From NCBI RefSeq assembly GCF_023618015.1, contig NZ_JAJKBJ010000002.1, forward strand, positions 62,001-126,000: a DNA stretch of 64,000 nt. Direction: 5' to 3'. A model generated the notes under the pieces. It was not told the DNA's origin and searched no databases. It worked only from the letters and a program-made list of their open reading frames with translations. Origin of the DNA: Legionella maioricensis (GTDB lineage Bacteria; Pseudomonadota; Gammaproteobacteria; Legionellales; Legionellaceae). Below, in pieces: positions 28,875 to 38,225 of this stretch (position 1 is its first letter; the number at the start of each line of letters is the position of its first letter). The position numbers and the translations under genes are program-made.

Positions 28875-28925
28875 CAGCCTGGGTGAAGACGAAGTCAAAA
28901 CCCGGGAGCGGTACATTGCCCTCAA
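28875..28925. repeat. Dispersed repeat, AGCCTGGGTGAA family, copy 2
   Basis: It starts AGCCTGGGTGAAGAC and ends GGTACATTGCCCTCAA, aligning with 13986-14036 with two single-base gaps. Confidence 0.55.
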
Positions 28926-29189
28926 GCTAAAGTTTTTACCTTTGTTTGCTAGCGGGAGAAAGTGCCCAGAGGTGGATGAGACTGGCTCATATGTTATCAA
29001 GACATGAAAAAGCAGCTAAAGGCTAGCCGCCACAACAACGGGATTTTTCCTGGATTGACGGCTATGGAGACAGCGCTTGCTTTCGCCAGGCTGCATCTAA
29101 AAACTTCTTCCCTGACCAAATTGGTTTATCTTAATTTTTCGCTTGCACCGCGTTTAAGATGGAACTGTTGAATTTTCCTGCACTATTCA

Positions 29190-29219
29190 TTGGGAGAATT
29201 GCTAAAAAAAGTGTATAAT
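29190..29219 (+). promoter_or_regulatory. Candidate promoter of the mnmG operon
   Basis: TTGGGA (29190-29195), an 18-bp spacer and a perfect TATAAT (29214-29219) precede the operon. The start of transcription would lie just before the MITE-like element, so that element would be in the leader RNA. Confidence 0.5.
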
Positions 29220-29237
29220 TGGTCTTTTTGTTACATG

Positions 29238-29314
29238 CAGGACTTACGAAAAAAGCCCAAATCAGAGTAAAAAAATTTTTTTAGTCCAGAGGTCGGTGTT
29301 TTCCGTAAGTCCTG
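29238..29314. mobile_element. 77-bp MITE-like element in the mnmG leader
   Basis: The ends are perfect 11-bp terminal inverted repeats, CAGGACTTACG (29238-29248) and CGTAAGTCCTG (29304-29314). The centre carries seven A then seven T (29269-29282). No target-site duplication is obvious. It ends 20 bp before the mnmG ATG. Confidence 0.6.
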
Positions 29315-29334
29315 ACGCACATAAATGGTCAGAC

Positions 29335-31209
29335 ATGAATCTTGAAAAATTATATGATGTCATTGTAGTAGGTGGCGGACATGCAGGTACTGAAGCAGCC
29401 CTTGCCGCAGCCCGTATGGGAGTGCAAACCTTATTACTCACACATAATATGGACCTCCTTGGTCAAATGTCCTGTAATCCCGCTATTGGCGGTATTGGTA
29501 AGGGGCACTTGGTTAAGGAAATTGATGCGCTGGATGGCGCGATGGCTAAAGCAGCTGATCTGGCAGGAATACAGTTTCGTATTCTTAATGCTTCAAAAGG
29601 CCCTGCCGTACGCGCAACCCGAGCTCAGGCAGACAGGGTACTCTATCGTCAAGCCATTAGGGAGCAATTACAGGCTCAGGTCAACCTTGATATTTTTCAG
29701 CAGGCGGTAGATGACTTATTAATTGAGAACGGACGGGTGGCGGGCGTGGTAACCCAAATGGGCTTTACATTAAGAGCCAGGGCAGTGGTTCTCACAGTCG
29801 GTACCTTCCTTGGTGGTAAAATTCATGTAGGTATGAATCAATTTTCCGGAGGACGAGCTGGCGACCCGCCTTCTATTGCTCTTGCAAACAGCTTGCGCGA
29901 TCTGGAATTACCGGTTGGTCGTTTAAAGACCGGAACCCCTCCACGGATCGACCGACGTAGTCTGGATTTCAGCCAAATGACTGTCCAGCCGGGTGACACG
30001 CCCCTACCGGTATTTTCCTATATGGGTACAATTAATGATCACCCCCAACAAGTGCCTTGCCATATTACCCATACTACAGAAGCAACTCATGATATTATTC
30101 GTAATAACCTGCATCAATCACCAATGTATGCAGGCGTAATTGAAGGGGTAGGCCCACGTTATTGCCCCTCTATAGAAGATAAGATAGTTCGTTTTGCTGA
30201 TAAGTTGTCTCATCAAATCTTTGTAGAGCCTGAGGGCTTAACGACAGAAGAGATATACCCTAATGGAATTTCTACAAGCCTGCCCTTTGAAGTACAAGTG
30301 CAATTTGTGCGTACTATCAAAGGTTTTGAAAATGCTCATATTACCAGGCCTGGGTATGCCATAGAATATGATTATTTTGACCCGCGAGGCCTTACCTCTT
30401 TTTTACAAACCAAAGCCATTCCTAATTTATTTTTTGCCGGACAAATCAATGGCACAACAGGATATGAAGAAGCAGCAGCGCAAGGGATCATTGCTGGGAT
30501 GAATGCAGCCTTACAAGTACAAGAAAAAGATTTATGGTGTCCTCGTCGCGATGAGGCATACATTGGTGTACTTATTGATGATTTAATTACCTGTGGAACT
30601 CAAGAACCTTATAGAATGTTTACTTCTCGCGCTGAATACCGTCTGCTATTACGAGAAGATAACGCCGACCTGCGCTTAACCACTAAAGGACGCGAATTAG
30701 GTCTGGTAGGTGATGAGCGATGGCACATGTTTTCAACCAAACGCGAAGCGATAGAAGCAACCCAATCACTTCTCCACAATACCTGGGTGCGCGTCGGTCA
30801 TAATGAGGCATTCAAAGATATTCTTGCTAATCCAATGTTGCATGATAACCGAGCTTCAGAATTTTTAAAGCGTCCGGAAATTAACTACCAGCATTTATTA
30901 ATGCTTGATGACTTGAGTTTGCCCCAATTGCCTGTTGATGTGACCGAACAGATAGAAATTCAAAATAAATATGCAGGTTATATAGACCGGCAGCAACAAG
31001 ACATTGAAAAATTGAGACGATACGAAAATACTCAATTACCCGACAGTCTGGATTACGCTCAGGTAACTGGCTTATCCAGCGAAGTCATCCAAAAATTAAC
31101 TAAAATAAAGCCGACCACTTTAGCCCAAGCTGGTCGTATTTCAGGAGTAACGCCTGCAGCCTTGTCTTTGCTGTTAGTCCATTTAAAAAAAAGTCGGCTT
31201 AACGCATGA
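29335..31209 (+). CDS. mnmG: tRNA uridine 5-carboxymethylaminomethyl modification enzyme MnmG
   Basis: With MnmE, this FAD enzyme modifies the wobble uridine of several tRNAs. The FAD-binding [10 protein letters not shown] and [14 protein letters not shown] are diagnostic, as are G-T-F-L-G-G-K-I-H and [10 protein letters not shown] frame upstream to 29296 runs through the MITE-like element, so the ATG at 29335 is the real start (624 residues). mnmE is not nearby. It overlaps rsmG by four bases. Confidence 0.97.
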   Translation: MNLEKLYDVIVVGGGHAGTEAALAAARMGVQTLLLTHNMDLLGQMSCNPAIGGIGKGHLVKEIDALDGAMAKAADLAGIQFRILNASKGPAVRATRAQADRVLYRQAIREQLQAQVNLDIFQQAVDDLLIENGRVAGVVTQMGFTLRARAVVLTVGTFLGGKIHVGMNQFSGGRAGDPPSIALANSLRDLELPVGRLKTGTPPRIDRRSLDFSQMTVQPGDTPLPVFSYMGTINDHPQQVPCHITHTTEATHDIIRNNLHQSPMYAGVIEGVGPRYCPSIEDKIVRFADKLSHQIFVEPEGLTTEEIYPNGISTSLPFEVQVQFVRTIKGFENAHITRPGYAIEYDYFDPRGLTSFLQTKAIPNLFFAGQINGTTGYEEAAAQGIIAGMNAALQVQEKDLWCPRRDEAYIGVLIDDLITCGTQEPYRMFTSRAEYRLLLREDNADLRLTTKGRELGLVGDERWHMFSTKREAIEATQSLLHNTWVRVGHNEAFKDILANPMLHDNRASEFLKRPEINYQHLLMLDDLSLPQLPVDVTEQIEIQNKYAGYIDRQQQDIEKLRRYENTQLPDSLDYAQVTGLSSEVIQKLTKIKPTTLAQAGRISGVTPAALSLLLVHLKKSRLNA

Positions 31210-31832
31210 ATGATGACCTGAACATTAAATTGCTGCTGGAGCAAGGGCTTGGACAATTTGCGTTACAGCCCCTTTGCGAACCGCTATTAAAGTATCTGCT
31301 GTTACTTAATAAATGGAATGCAGCTTATAATCTCACCGCAGTTCGCCACCTGGATGCAATGGTCGGCAAACACATACTGGACAGTCTCGCCATGGTGCGA
31401 TGGCTCAAAGGCACGAGAATTCTGGATGTAGGAACAGGGGCTGGATTGCCAGGAATTCCCTTGGCTATTGCTAAACCAGAAATGCAATTTGTCTTATTAG
31501 ACAGTAATGGCAAGAAAATTCGCTTTCTTAATGAAGTAAAACGTCAACTTGACTTAAAAAACCTGGAAATTGTACAATTTCGAGTCGAAAACTACCACCC
31601 GGCCCAAGGTTTTGATACAGTAATAAGTCGAGCATTTAGCAGTCTTGAACAAATGATTCATTGGACCCAACATCTTATTGCTAAAGATGGAATGTGGTTA
31701 GCAATGAAAGGGCGTTATCCTGATACTGAATTGAAGATGATCCATCAACCATATCGAGTCGAGAGTTATACTGTTGAAGGTGTTGAGGGTGAGCGCTGCT
31801 GTGTCCTGATCGATAACCCAACTAAGGAATAA
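31206..31832 (+). CDS. rsmG: 16S rRNA (guanine-527-N7)-methyltransferase RsmG
   Basis: RsmG methylates G527 of 16S rRNA. Its 208 residues contain the SAM motif [15 protein letters not shown] and the N-terminal pattern [12 protein letters not shown]. The start overlaps the mnmG stop (ATGA). parA follows two bases after its stop, completing the conserved mnmG-rsmG-parA-parB cluster. Confidence 0.97.
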   Translation: MNDDLNIKLLLEQGLGQFALQPLCEPLLKYLLLLNKWNAAYNLTAVRHLDAMVGKHILDSLAMVRWLKGTRILDVGTGAGLPGIPLAIAKPEMQFVLLDSNGKKIRFLNEVKRQLDLKNLEIVQFRVENYHPAQGFDTVISRAFSSLEQMIHWTQHLIAKDGMWLAMKGRYPDTELKMIHQPYRVESYTVEGVEGERCCVLIDNPTKE

Positions 31833-31834
31833 TT

Positions 31835-32605
31835 ATGGCGAAAGTCATAGCCATTGCCAATCAAAAAGGGGGCGTAGGTAAAACCACTACTGCCATTAAT
31901 TTAGCTGCATCGCTTGCAACCAACCATCAACAGGTATTGTTGATTGATTTAGATCCCCAAGGCAATGCAACTATGGGTAGTGGCGTAGATAAAAATCAAT
32001 TGGTGCATACCACTAATGACGTGCTATTGCATGATTGCCTTGCTGTACAGGCTTGTCTTTCCACCACTTGTGGTTATGATTTAATACCTGGCAATAGCGA
32101 CTTAACAGTTGCCGAAGTGAGTTTGATGGAACGCAATCATCGCGAAACTTTTTTATATAAAGCCTTACAGCCATTACAAAATAATTATGATTTTATTCTT
32201 ATTGACTGCCCTCCGGCATTAAATACGTTAACCATTAACGCTTTTGTTGCTGCTGACTCGGTATTAATTCCCATGCAATGTGAATATTATGCCCTGGAAG
32301 GCTTGGCCGCCCTCCTATCCACCATCGAACAGGTTAAATCTTCGGTGAATCCCCGTTTAAATATTGAAGGGGTTCTTCGCACCATGTACGATGCGCGCAA
32401 CCGATTATGTGCGGATGTATCGAAACAGCTATTAGAGCATTTTCCTGCGAAAGTCTATCGTACGGTTATACCGCGTAATGTCAGACTGGCGGAAGCACCA
32501 AGCCATGGATTACCGGCTTTGCATTATGATAAAACATCACCCGGCGCCGCAGCTTATATGGTGCTGGCTTCTGAAGTAATCAGTAAACAAACTGTAGCAG
32601 GCTAA
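31835..32605 (+). CDS. parA: Chromosome partitioning ATPase ParA (Soj)
   Basis: ParA is a Walker-type ATPase that moves ParB-parS complexes during segregation. The deviant Walker A motif N-Q-K-G-G-V-G-K-T-T lies at residues 8-17, and Walker B L-I-D-C-P-P near 120. AAGGA precedes its ATG. The length (256) fits chromosomal Soj-type proteins. Confidence 0.97.
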   Translation: MAKVIAIANQKGGVGKTTTAINLAASLATNHQQVLLIDLDPQGNATMGSGVDKNQLVHTTNDVLLHDCLAVQACLSTTCGYDLIPGNSDLTVAEVSLMERNHRETFLYKALQPLQNNYDFILIDCPPALNTLTINAFVAADSVLIPMQCEYYALEGLAALLSTIEQVKSSVNPRLNIEGVLRTMYDARNRLCADVSKQLLEHFPAKVYRTVIPRNVRLAEAPSHGLPALHYDKTSPGAAAYMVLASEVISKQTVAG

Positions 32606-32619
32606 TTTGGGGGATAATT

Positions 32620-33483
32620 ATGACAGTAAAACGCAGTGGTTTGGGACGTAATTTATCCGCCTTATTGAGTCAATCTGGCAGCACATTATTAAATGAAAAA
32701 CCACAGACAGAACATCTTAAATTAGCAGTCACTTGTCTGCAGCCAGGAAAATATCAGCCCCGTGGAGAAATGGAAGAGGCGCCTTTAAATGAATTGGCTG
32801 AATCGATTAAAAAACAAGGTTTGTTACAACCTCTTTTAGTCCGAGAATTAAATAATGGCTGTTATGAAATTATTGCCGGTGAACGGCGCTGGCGTGCCAG
32901 TCAAATAGCTGGCCTCACTGAGGTTCCGGTCATAGTAAAACAAGTTGATGATGAAACAGCTATGGCTATGGCCTTGGTTGAAAATTTACAACGCGAAGAT
33001 TTAAATGCCATGGATCAAGCACGGGCCATGCACCGCCTCACCAGCGAATTTGCCTTGACTCATCAACAAGTTGCAGATCTTTTGTGTAAATCGAGAACTG
33101 CCGTGAGTAATTTTTTACGTTTATTATCCTTAGCTCCAGCGGTAAAAAAACTTCTTGAGCACGGTGATTTAGATATGGGACATGCTCGCGCATTGCTGAT
33201 GCTGGAAGAAGAACAACAAAGTCAGGTAGCTCTATTGATTATTGCCAAGAATTTATCAGTTCGTGAAACTGAGAAATTAGTGGAGCGAGTAAAAGCCGGT
33301 AAAATGGAAGAGTCGCCTCGTGAAGAACCAAGCCCTCTTTATCAAGATAAATTAAGTACCTTGGCGCAACAATTACAGACCAAAATAAAATTAAAACCAG
33401 GAAAAGCGGGCAAGGGCTCGCTGGTCATTCATTATGAAAATAATAATACGTTGCAGAAGATAATTGACCAACTGATGGGTTAA
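32620..33483 (+). CDS. parB: Chromosome partitioning protein ParB (Spo0J)
   Basis: ParB is a parS-binding CTP-dependent clamp. The nuclease-like N-terminal domain has Q-P-R-G-E and the CTP box G-E-R-R-W-R-A. The HTH is around residues 145-170 (T-H-Q-Q-V-A-D-L-L-C-K-S-R-T-A-V-S-N). The C-terminal dimerisation domain ends at 287. No perfect parS (TGTTTCACGTGAAACA) was spotted in the window. Confidence 0.97.
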   Translation: MTVKRSGLGRNLSALLSQSGSTLLNEKPQTEHLKLAVTCLQPGKYQPRGEMEEAPLNELAESIKKQGLLQPLLVRELNNGCYEIIAGERRWRASQIAGLTEVPVIVKQVDDETAMAMALVENLQREDLNAMDQARAMHRLTSEFALTHQQVADLLCKSRTAVSNFLRLLSLAPAVKKLLEHGDLDMGHARALLMLEEEQQSQVALLIIAKNLSVRETEKLVERVKAGKMEESPREEPSPLYQDKLSTLAQQLQTKIKLKPGKAGKGSLVIHYENNNTLQKIIDQLMG

Positions 33484-33953
33484 AACAGCAACTTTTGATT
33501 GCATCACTGGTCATTGTCGCGCGTCCGCAAGAGTTCCTTGCGAAAGAGTACATTAAACACTCAAAATGACCTGATCTGCATCGCGCCATAGCCGTCAAGA
33601 TAAGACAATTTTGGTTATGTCCTTCTCTTGCAGGCGAGAATCCATTCCTGTTTTAGTACATGCTCAGGCAGCTTGTTTGCCCTTAAACAACCAAAATCCT
33701 TAGCTTGACGGCCATGGGCTGCATTGTACCAATAACCGGATACCATCTTGGCTCATTACTCCATTAATCAGTTAACCTGTTCGCGAGGTATGTACTTTAT
33801 TAAAATAACATGCCCCAATAGTCGTAGACTATTATCAAGACAAGAACCAACAGAGCTTTATTTAGGCCTTAAAGAATCTCTATAGGTACTCGATAGAGCT
33901 TTGGAATTAGAGGTGAATTTTTTTTAAAACAATAACATAACCAAGATGCTAAC
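33484..33953. other. 470-bp intergenic region after parB with inverted repeat
   Basis: No gene is seen. A first segment (about 33505-33570) looks like a degenerate palindromic repeat of the GTCATTG...AAATGAC type. An imperfect long inverted repeat follows at 33586-33715. The remaining 240 bp is AT-rich with no recognised signal. Confidence 0.6.
33586..33715. repeat. Imperfect 30-bp inverted repeat with a relative near mnmG
   Basis: The left arm starts CCATAGCCGTCAAGATAAG and ends in ATTTTGGTT. The right arm (about 33686-33715) is its near complement, AACCAAAATCCTTAGCTTGACGGCCATGG. About 67 bp separate them. TTGACGGCTATGG, the exact complement of the left end, recurs near 29052. Confidence 0.6.
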
Positions 33954-34676
33954 TCATATTTTACCTACTGGCATTATATAAAGAGAGGTCTCTTCTTTAG
34001 GAAGTGCTAGTATTGCTCTGAAAGCTGCGTCATCAACAGCTCCTATGGTCACTGTTCCAAGCCCTAGAGAGGCTGCTTGTAAACACACATTTTGTGCTGC
34101 ATGGCCAATTTCTATATGCGCATATAGTTTGCCACGTTTGCCATATTTCTTGGTGGTTCTGGCATACACCGCAGTCATTACTATATTAACCGGTGCACGT
34201 TTTATCGAATTTTGCTGAAGAGCGGCGGCGGTTAATGCGCTTCGCTTATCGCCTTCAACGGTGAGTAACAGTGCATTTTCTGCTGGTAAATAATGATATA
34301 CGCCTTCCGGTAAATCACGAACATTGCTGCTAACCAAGTAAATTTCCAAGGGATATAATGCTCCAGCAGAAGGTGCGGTACGGAATCCCTCTGGCGATGT
34401 GATGCCCTGGGCTGCCCAGAGTAATTGCGATACTTGCTGCAAAGTCATGGCCTCATCTTTGTATTGTCTTAGCGACCGACGTTGTTTTAGTGCTTTTTCT
34501 ACCGAAGTCGTACTGTCATAAACTGGCGCAGGTAATATTATTTTTTCCCCAGTGCTCACTCGTGCTGAAGGAGTTGGTTTATTTATCTTTTGTATAACCA
34601 GAAATGAAATCATTACTCCTACAATAATAAAGAACAATAGCCAAAGTGTGATCGTTGTATTATTAGCCGAGCGCAT
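33954..34676 (-). CDS. Membrane-anchored SagB-type nitroreductase
   Basis: A single N-terminal membrane segment (about residues 10-28) is followed by a nitroreductase-fold domain with the SagB-family patterns R-R-S-L-R-Q-Y, Q-L-L-W-A-A-Q-G, R-T-A-P-S-A-G-A-L-Y-P-L and A-S-L-G-L-G-T-V-T-I-G-A. SagB-like enzymes are FMN-dependent dehydrogenases, some of which oxidise azolines in peptide natural products. No precursor peptide or cyclodehydratase lies next door. AAGGG eight bases before the ATG at 34676 fixes the start against the longer frame from 34778. Confidence 0.85.
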   Translation of the reverse strand: MRSANNTTITLWLLFFIIVGVMISFLVIQKINKPTPSARVSTGEKIILPAPVYDSTTSVEKALKQRRSLRQYKDEAMTLQQVSQLLWAAQGITSPEGFRTAPSAGALYPLEIYLVSSNVRDLPEGVYHYLPAENALLLTVEGDKRSALTAAALQQNSIKRAPVNIVMTAVYARTTKKYGKRGKLYAHIEIGHAAQNVCLQAASLGLGTVTIGAVDDAAFRAILALPKEETSLYIMPVGKI

Positions 34677-34883
34677 GTCTATATCCCTTAGATTATGTTC
34701 TATTACAATATCTACTGCAGAAGCAAAAGCGACCACAAAACCATTTTTGCCAAAGGAATGCAACAAGCAATAGAGCAATCATTTCTTTCAGGCTACCAAC
34801 AGCAGATCATGGCCTGGCGTCATATCAGTTATTCCCGTATTACCTAGTTGTCTAATACGGGCTACTAATTCACAAGAGGGCAG

Positions 34884-35933
34884 TCAAAAGGCTGGGGTTG
34901 CTAGAGAATAATTTTCCTCATCAGTTGAGGCTTGAGAGCCTTTACAGGCACTGTAAGCAAACAGTCCTAGGCCAGTCAAGGCCACTGCAGCACCAGTAAC
35001 AGCCACTGCGGTGCATAGGGCACCACTTAATGCAACTAAGGCAACTGCTACAGCAGCAGCACCCAGCACTGTGACAAAACCGGCTAATACGTGCATGTTC
35101 CAATCATGAGAAAAAGTGCGGTTGTATTCTCCTGGAGTTTCACCAAAAACCCCATGAAAAACCCCTATAAAGCGTCCCTCAGAATGGTCTATAGCAGTGG
35201 AGTTCTCTCCAGCCTCCCAATGACTTCTGGCTACAAGCTCTCTAACATCAGGTCTTGCTCGTCTTTCTACCGAGCGTCCCGCGCGCAATTCATTTAAATG
35301 ATCAATGATTTCCATCACTGAAGCATCCAAAGCTTTATTTCTCTCCTCAAGATCCACATGTCTTTTATTGTCGATATAAATATCAGCACCCGGCGCATTA
35401 CTGGCCGTATATTGATAGAAACCAGGACCTACTGTTTTGCGCTCACAGGAAAGCACTACGTCACGTGTTCTGCTTCGCTCTTTAATATCTCGATCAATCC
35501 GTCTATTCATCAGATCGTGATAGCTTTCAGTAGTCACATTAACGAGTATGGATGGGAGTTCTTTGTCTACAAAGTTTTGATAAAAATATTGAGCAAATAT
35601 TCCTTCAATAACAACTACCTCAGAAGGAGAAATATCTTCCCAGGCATAATATTTATTAGTAGCAAAAGAAAGGAGGGGTTTTCGTATGCTATGCCCTTTG
35701 CTTAATTCCGTAATATCTCTATTCAAACGATCTAAATGCAGCATTTGCGGAACATCAAGATTAGTCGTTGCCCTAAAGACATCATTGTCAATATCATCCG
35801 GCCTTTCATGGAAGTAGTCATCCATTTTCAATTCCGTGGCATTAATCCCAAGCTCGTTAAGTTTTTTTAACAAATGTTTTGCAATACTTGATTTACCGCT
35901 AGCTGAAGCACCACCTATAAAAATACAATACAT
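34884..35933 (-). CDS. Uridine-kinase-like P-loop protein with C-terminal membrane hairpin, candidate effector
   Basis: Residues 1-215 form a uridine kinase/phosphoribulokinase-like NTPase: Walker A G-G-A-S-A-S-G-K-S-S at 8-17, K-M-D-D-Y-F-H at about 40, and V-V-I-E-G-I-F-A near 107. An R-R-I-x-R-D-I-K-E-R lid-type segment follows. A polar linker leads to two hydrophobic segments (about 283-335), and the end S-T-D-E-E-N-Y-S-L-A-T-P-A-F resembles Dot/Icm tails. Ordinary uridine kinases have no membrane hairpin. Substrate and secretion are unknown. Confidence 0.75.
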   Translation of the reverse strand: MYCIFIGGASASGKSSIAKHLLKKLNELGINATELKMDDYFHERPDDIDNDVFRATTNLDVPQMLHLDRLNRDITELSKGHSIRKPLLSFATNKYYAWEDISPSEVVVIEGIFAQYFYQNFVDKELPSILVNVTTESYHDLMNRRIDRDIKERSRTRDVVLSCERKTVGPGFYQYTASNAPGADIYIDNKRHVDLEERNKALDASVMEIIDHLNELRAGRSVERRARPDVRELVARSHWEAGENSTAIDHSEGRFIGVFHGVFGETPGEYNRTFSHDWNMHVLAGFVTVLGAAAVAVALVALSGALCTAVAVTGAAVALTGLGLFAYSACKGSQASTDEENYSLATPAF

Positions 35934-36059
35934 AGCAGATCTTTTTGAATCATTCTAAAGGGCTTGATTATGCTATAAAATGAGTATTATGACTATGAAT
36001 TTTTTAATAGAAAAAATGATGAATAACAAGCAGCGTGTGTGATACCTATGGAGTATCTT

Positions 36060-36761
36060 ATGGTCAAAAACAGATTAACTAATTGCCTTTTATTGCCCCT
36101 TCTTTTTTTTAGCCATGCCACTTCATCAGCCCCCTTTAACGCCCCCAAAAACAACATTTCTTTTGCAAGTAACATTGGTCCTATCCCACCAACAGTGCAA
36201 ACGGAAATGAAGAAATACACCTGGCATAATGGTTGTCCTGTTGCCTTGGATGAATTGACCTATATTCAATTAAGCTATTGGGGATTTGATCATCAAACTC
36301 ACCAAGGTATTCTTATTGTCAACAAGGAGCTGGCTCATGAGGTGGTGGCTATTTTTAAACAACTCTATTTAAAGAAATTCCCCATTCAGAGCATGAAGCC
36401 TATGGAGATCTTTCACGGTAATGACAATGCATCGATGGCAGCTAACAATACCTCTGCTTTTAACTGTCGTGATCTAACCAATAAGCCTGGAGTTTTTTCG
36501 CAACATAGTTATGGACGAGCAATAGATATTAATCCACTGATCAATCCTTTTGTTAAGGGGAAAAAGGTATCTCCTGAAGGTGGAAACAAATTTCTTAATC
36601 GCTATAAACCTTATCCCGGAAAAATAATAAAAAATGACTTTGTATCTCAACTCTTTATACAACATGGATGGGATTGGGGTGCACACTGGTATGATGTGCA
36701 AGATTATCAACATTTTGAAAAAAGAGCGAATGGCGCTAAACGCAATCCCTATGGGAATTGA
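36060..36761 (+). CDS. Exported M15-family (VanY/D-Ala-D-Ala carboxypeptidase-like) protein
   Basis: A signal peptide (hydrophobic C-L-L-L-P-L-L-F-F, then A-T-S-S-A) leads into a domain with the M15/LAS zinc motif S-x-H-S-Y-G-R-A-I-D-I-N, followed by W-D-W-G-A-H-W and D-Y-Q-H-F-E. It probably cuts peptide bonds in peptidoglycan stems. GGAG six bases before the ATG at 36060 favours that start over GTG 36039 and ATG 36048. It stands alone on the plus strand. Confidence 0.85.
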   Translation: MVKNRLTNCLLLPLLFFSHATSSAPFNAPKNNISFASNIGPIPPTVQTEMKKYTWHNGCPVALDELTYIQLSYWGFDHQTHQGILIVNKELAHEVVAIFKQLYLKKFPIQSMKPMEIFHGNDNASMAANNTSAFNCRDLTNKPGVFSQHSYGRAIDINPLINPFVKGKKVSPEGGNKFLNRYKPYPGKIIKNDFVSQLFIQHGWDWGAHWYDVQDYQHFEKRANGAKRNPYGN

Positions 36762-36887
36762 GTTAAAGAGTGACCGAGTTTTTATGAGTATATTTCACCC
36801 ATTATAGAACATACGCCGCATCTTATAGTATTTTCTATCACGATATTTGGTATAAGATATATTTTAAGTTATTTAAGATGGTTATAA

Positions 36888-37181
36888 ATGATATCTATGA
36901 ACACACAACCCTCCCATCCAGGAGAAGTTCTATTAAAAAAATTTTTAGAACCGATTAATCTCACTCAAAAACAATTTGCGGATCATCTAGGATGGACGTA
37001 CGCCCGACTTAATGAGATTGTTAATACACGTCGTGGCGTTACTGCCGACTCCGCATTAGCATTTTCTGAAGCATTAGGTACAGAGCCCGAATTTTGGTTA
37101 AATCTTCAGCGTGATTGGGATTTATGGCGAGCCAGGCAAACTCACTCCATTATTACCCCATTGCCGCATGTAACAAAATAA
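36888..37181 (+). CDS. higA: HigA-type antitoxin without a toxin partner
   Basis: This 97-residue XRE-family DNA-binding protein carries the HigA signatures H-P-G-E-V-L at the N-terminus, helix-turn-helix L-T-Q-K-Q-F-A-D-H-L, and E-P-E-F-W-L-N-L-Q near the end. HigB is normally directly upstream, but only 126 bp separate this gene from the peptidase stop and no RelE-like frame is present. It is therefore an orphan regulator or a remnant of a toxin-antitoxin pair. A nearby second ATG at 36897 is also possible. Confidence 0.9.
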   Translation: MISMNTQPSHPGEVLLKKFLEPINLTQKQFADHLGWTYARLNEIVNTRRGVTADSALAFSEALGTEPEFWLNLQRDWDLWRARQTHSIITPLPHVTK

Positions 37182-37202
37182 ACTCCAATTATGCAGTTGA
37201 TG

Positions 37203-37219
37203 AATACCGTATATCGGTA
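37203..37219. promoter_or_regulatory. Palindrome downstream of higA
   Basis: ATACCG (37203-37208) and CGGTAT (37214-37219) are perfect arms around TATAT, 22 bp after higA and 120 bp before the next gene. It could be an operator bound by HigA, or part of the promoter for the 37339 gene. Confidence 0.35.
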
Positions 37220-37338
37220 TATGATATACAGTCCATGATTGTTTCATGAATAGCTCTTTATTTAAGTACTAGCACATGAGATTTGGAGAATAAAGATCAA
37301 TAGACCCTAAATCAGGAAAAAGTAATAGAGGCATACGG

Positions 37339-38124
37339 TTGAACAATATTTCACACTTAAAAAACCATGATTTTTTTGGGAGTCACATCGCTTACCGCAC
37401 CAGTGATCAATGGGGTGAAATTGTGGTTATCGATAGAGGAAATCTCAAAGTATTAAATTTTGACCCCGTTTACGATCAAACCTGTATCTATATTAAATAT
37501 CCGCATGTCCCTGTCCATGAGTACATACGGGTTATGCTGCTGGTTCTTGCATTTACTAACCCACGCCACATCACCATTTTAGGATTAGGTGGAGGCAGTC
37601 TGCTGCACTCGCTGCATTATCTTTTGCCTGAATGTTCACTCTTCTGCGTCGAGTTACGGCAAAAAGTTTATGACATTGCCCTTAATTTTTTTCAATTGCC
37701 GGTAAGAAAAAATATCCACATCATGATAACCGATGCAAAATCAGCAATAAAATATCAAGAAAGTGGCAGTACCCAGGTATTATTTGCGGATATATACCTT
37801 AGTTACGGTATGGACACGTTCCAAATTAAAAAACAGTTTATTGAGCAATGTCATCGTGTTTTAGATGATACCGGATGGCTAGTGGTTAATTATCACGAGC
37901 TTCCTGAAGAGAATTCGGCTTTTATTCAATGCTTACATAAGTACTTTGTTGAAATTCTTTTTTGCAGCACAGTAAGCGGGAATTATATTTTATTCGCCAG
38001 TAAATCACCGATTAACGACTTAGAGGCAAACGATTATCAAACAGCTGTTGTTGAATTAGAAACCAAGCTGAATATAAAACTCCTTCGTTTATTTAAGCGC
38101 TTCAAAAAAATTAAACTAAGATAG
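37339..38124 (+). CDS. Spermidine-synthase-like methyltransferase-fold protein
   Basis: The SAM-binding core I-L-G-L-G-G-G-S-L followed by a C-V-E-L-R strand is that of the spermidine synthase superfamily, with a short N-terminal beta domain. At 261 residues it matches spermidine-synthase-like proteins rather than a proven SpeE, and the usual catalytic Asp region reads L-F-A-D-I-Y. No speD is nearby. The only reasonable start is TTG at 37339, with AGAGG seven bases upstream. Confidence 0.75.
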   Translation: MNNISHLKNHDFFGSHIAYRTSDQWGEIVVIDRGNLKVLNFDPVYDQTCIYIKYPHVPVHEYIRVMLLVLAFTNPRHITILGLGGGSLLHSLHYLLPECSLFCVELRQKVYDIALNFFQLPVRKNIHIMITDAKSAIKYQESGSTQVLFADIYLSYGMDTFQIKKQFIEQCHRVLDDTGWLVVNYHELPEENSAFIQCLHKYFVEILFCSTVSGNYILFASKSPINDLEANDYQTAVVELETKLNIKLLRLFKRFKKIKLR

Positions 38125-38225
38125 GTTGATACTAAATTAATAATTACATGCATTTTCCAGAACGGCTTTATGCTACATAGCTCAAACCACTATTTAGCGT
38201 TTGTTAAAGAGGAAAGTAATTCCAA

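Larger units (their letters stand above)
28861..29334. other. Intergenic region with repeats, mnmG promoter and a MITE-like element
   Basis: This 474-bp stretch holds a copy of the AGCCTGGGTGAA repeat, a segment at about 29029-29064 related to the inverted repeat downstream of parB (it contains TTGACGGCTATGG), the mnmG promoter and a 77-bp terminal-inverted-repeat element. No gene is seen. Confidence 0.7.

Noticed and set aside
29296-29334. An upstream extension of mnmG
   Set aside because: It would translate through the end of the MITE-like element, and the family N-terminus begins at 29335.
31835-33953. A parS site or replication origin beside parAB
   Set aside because: No parS consensus, DnaA-box cluster or AT-rich repeat array was found. 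The cluster alone does not show that the origin is here.
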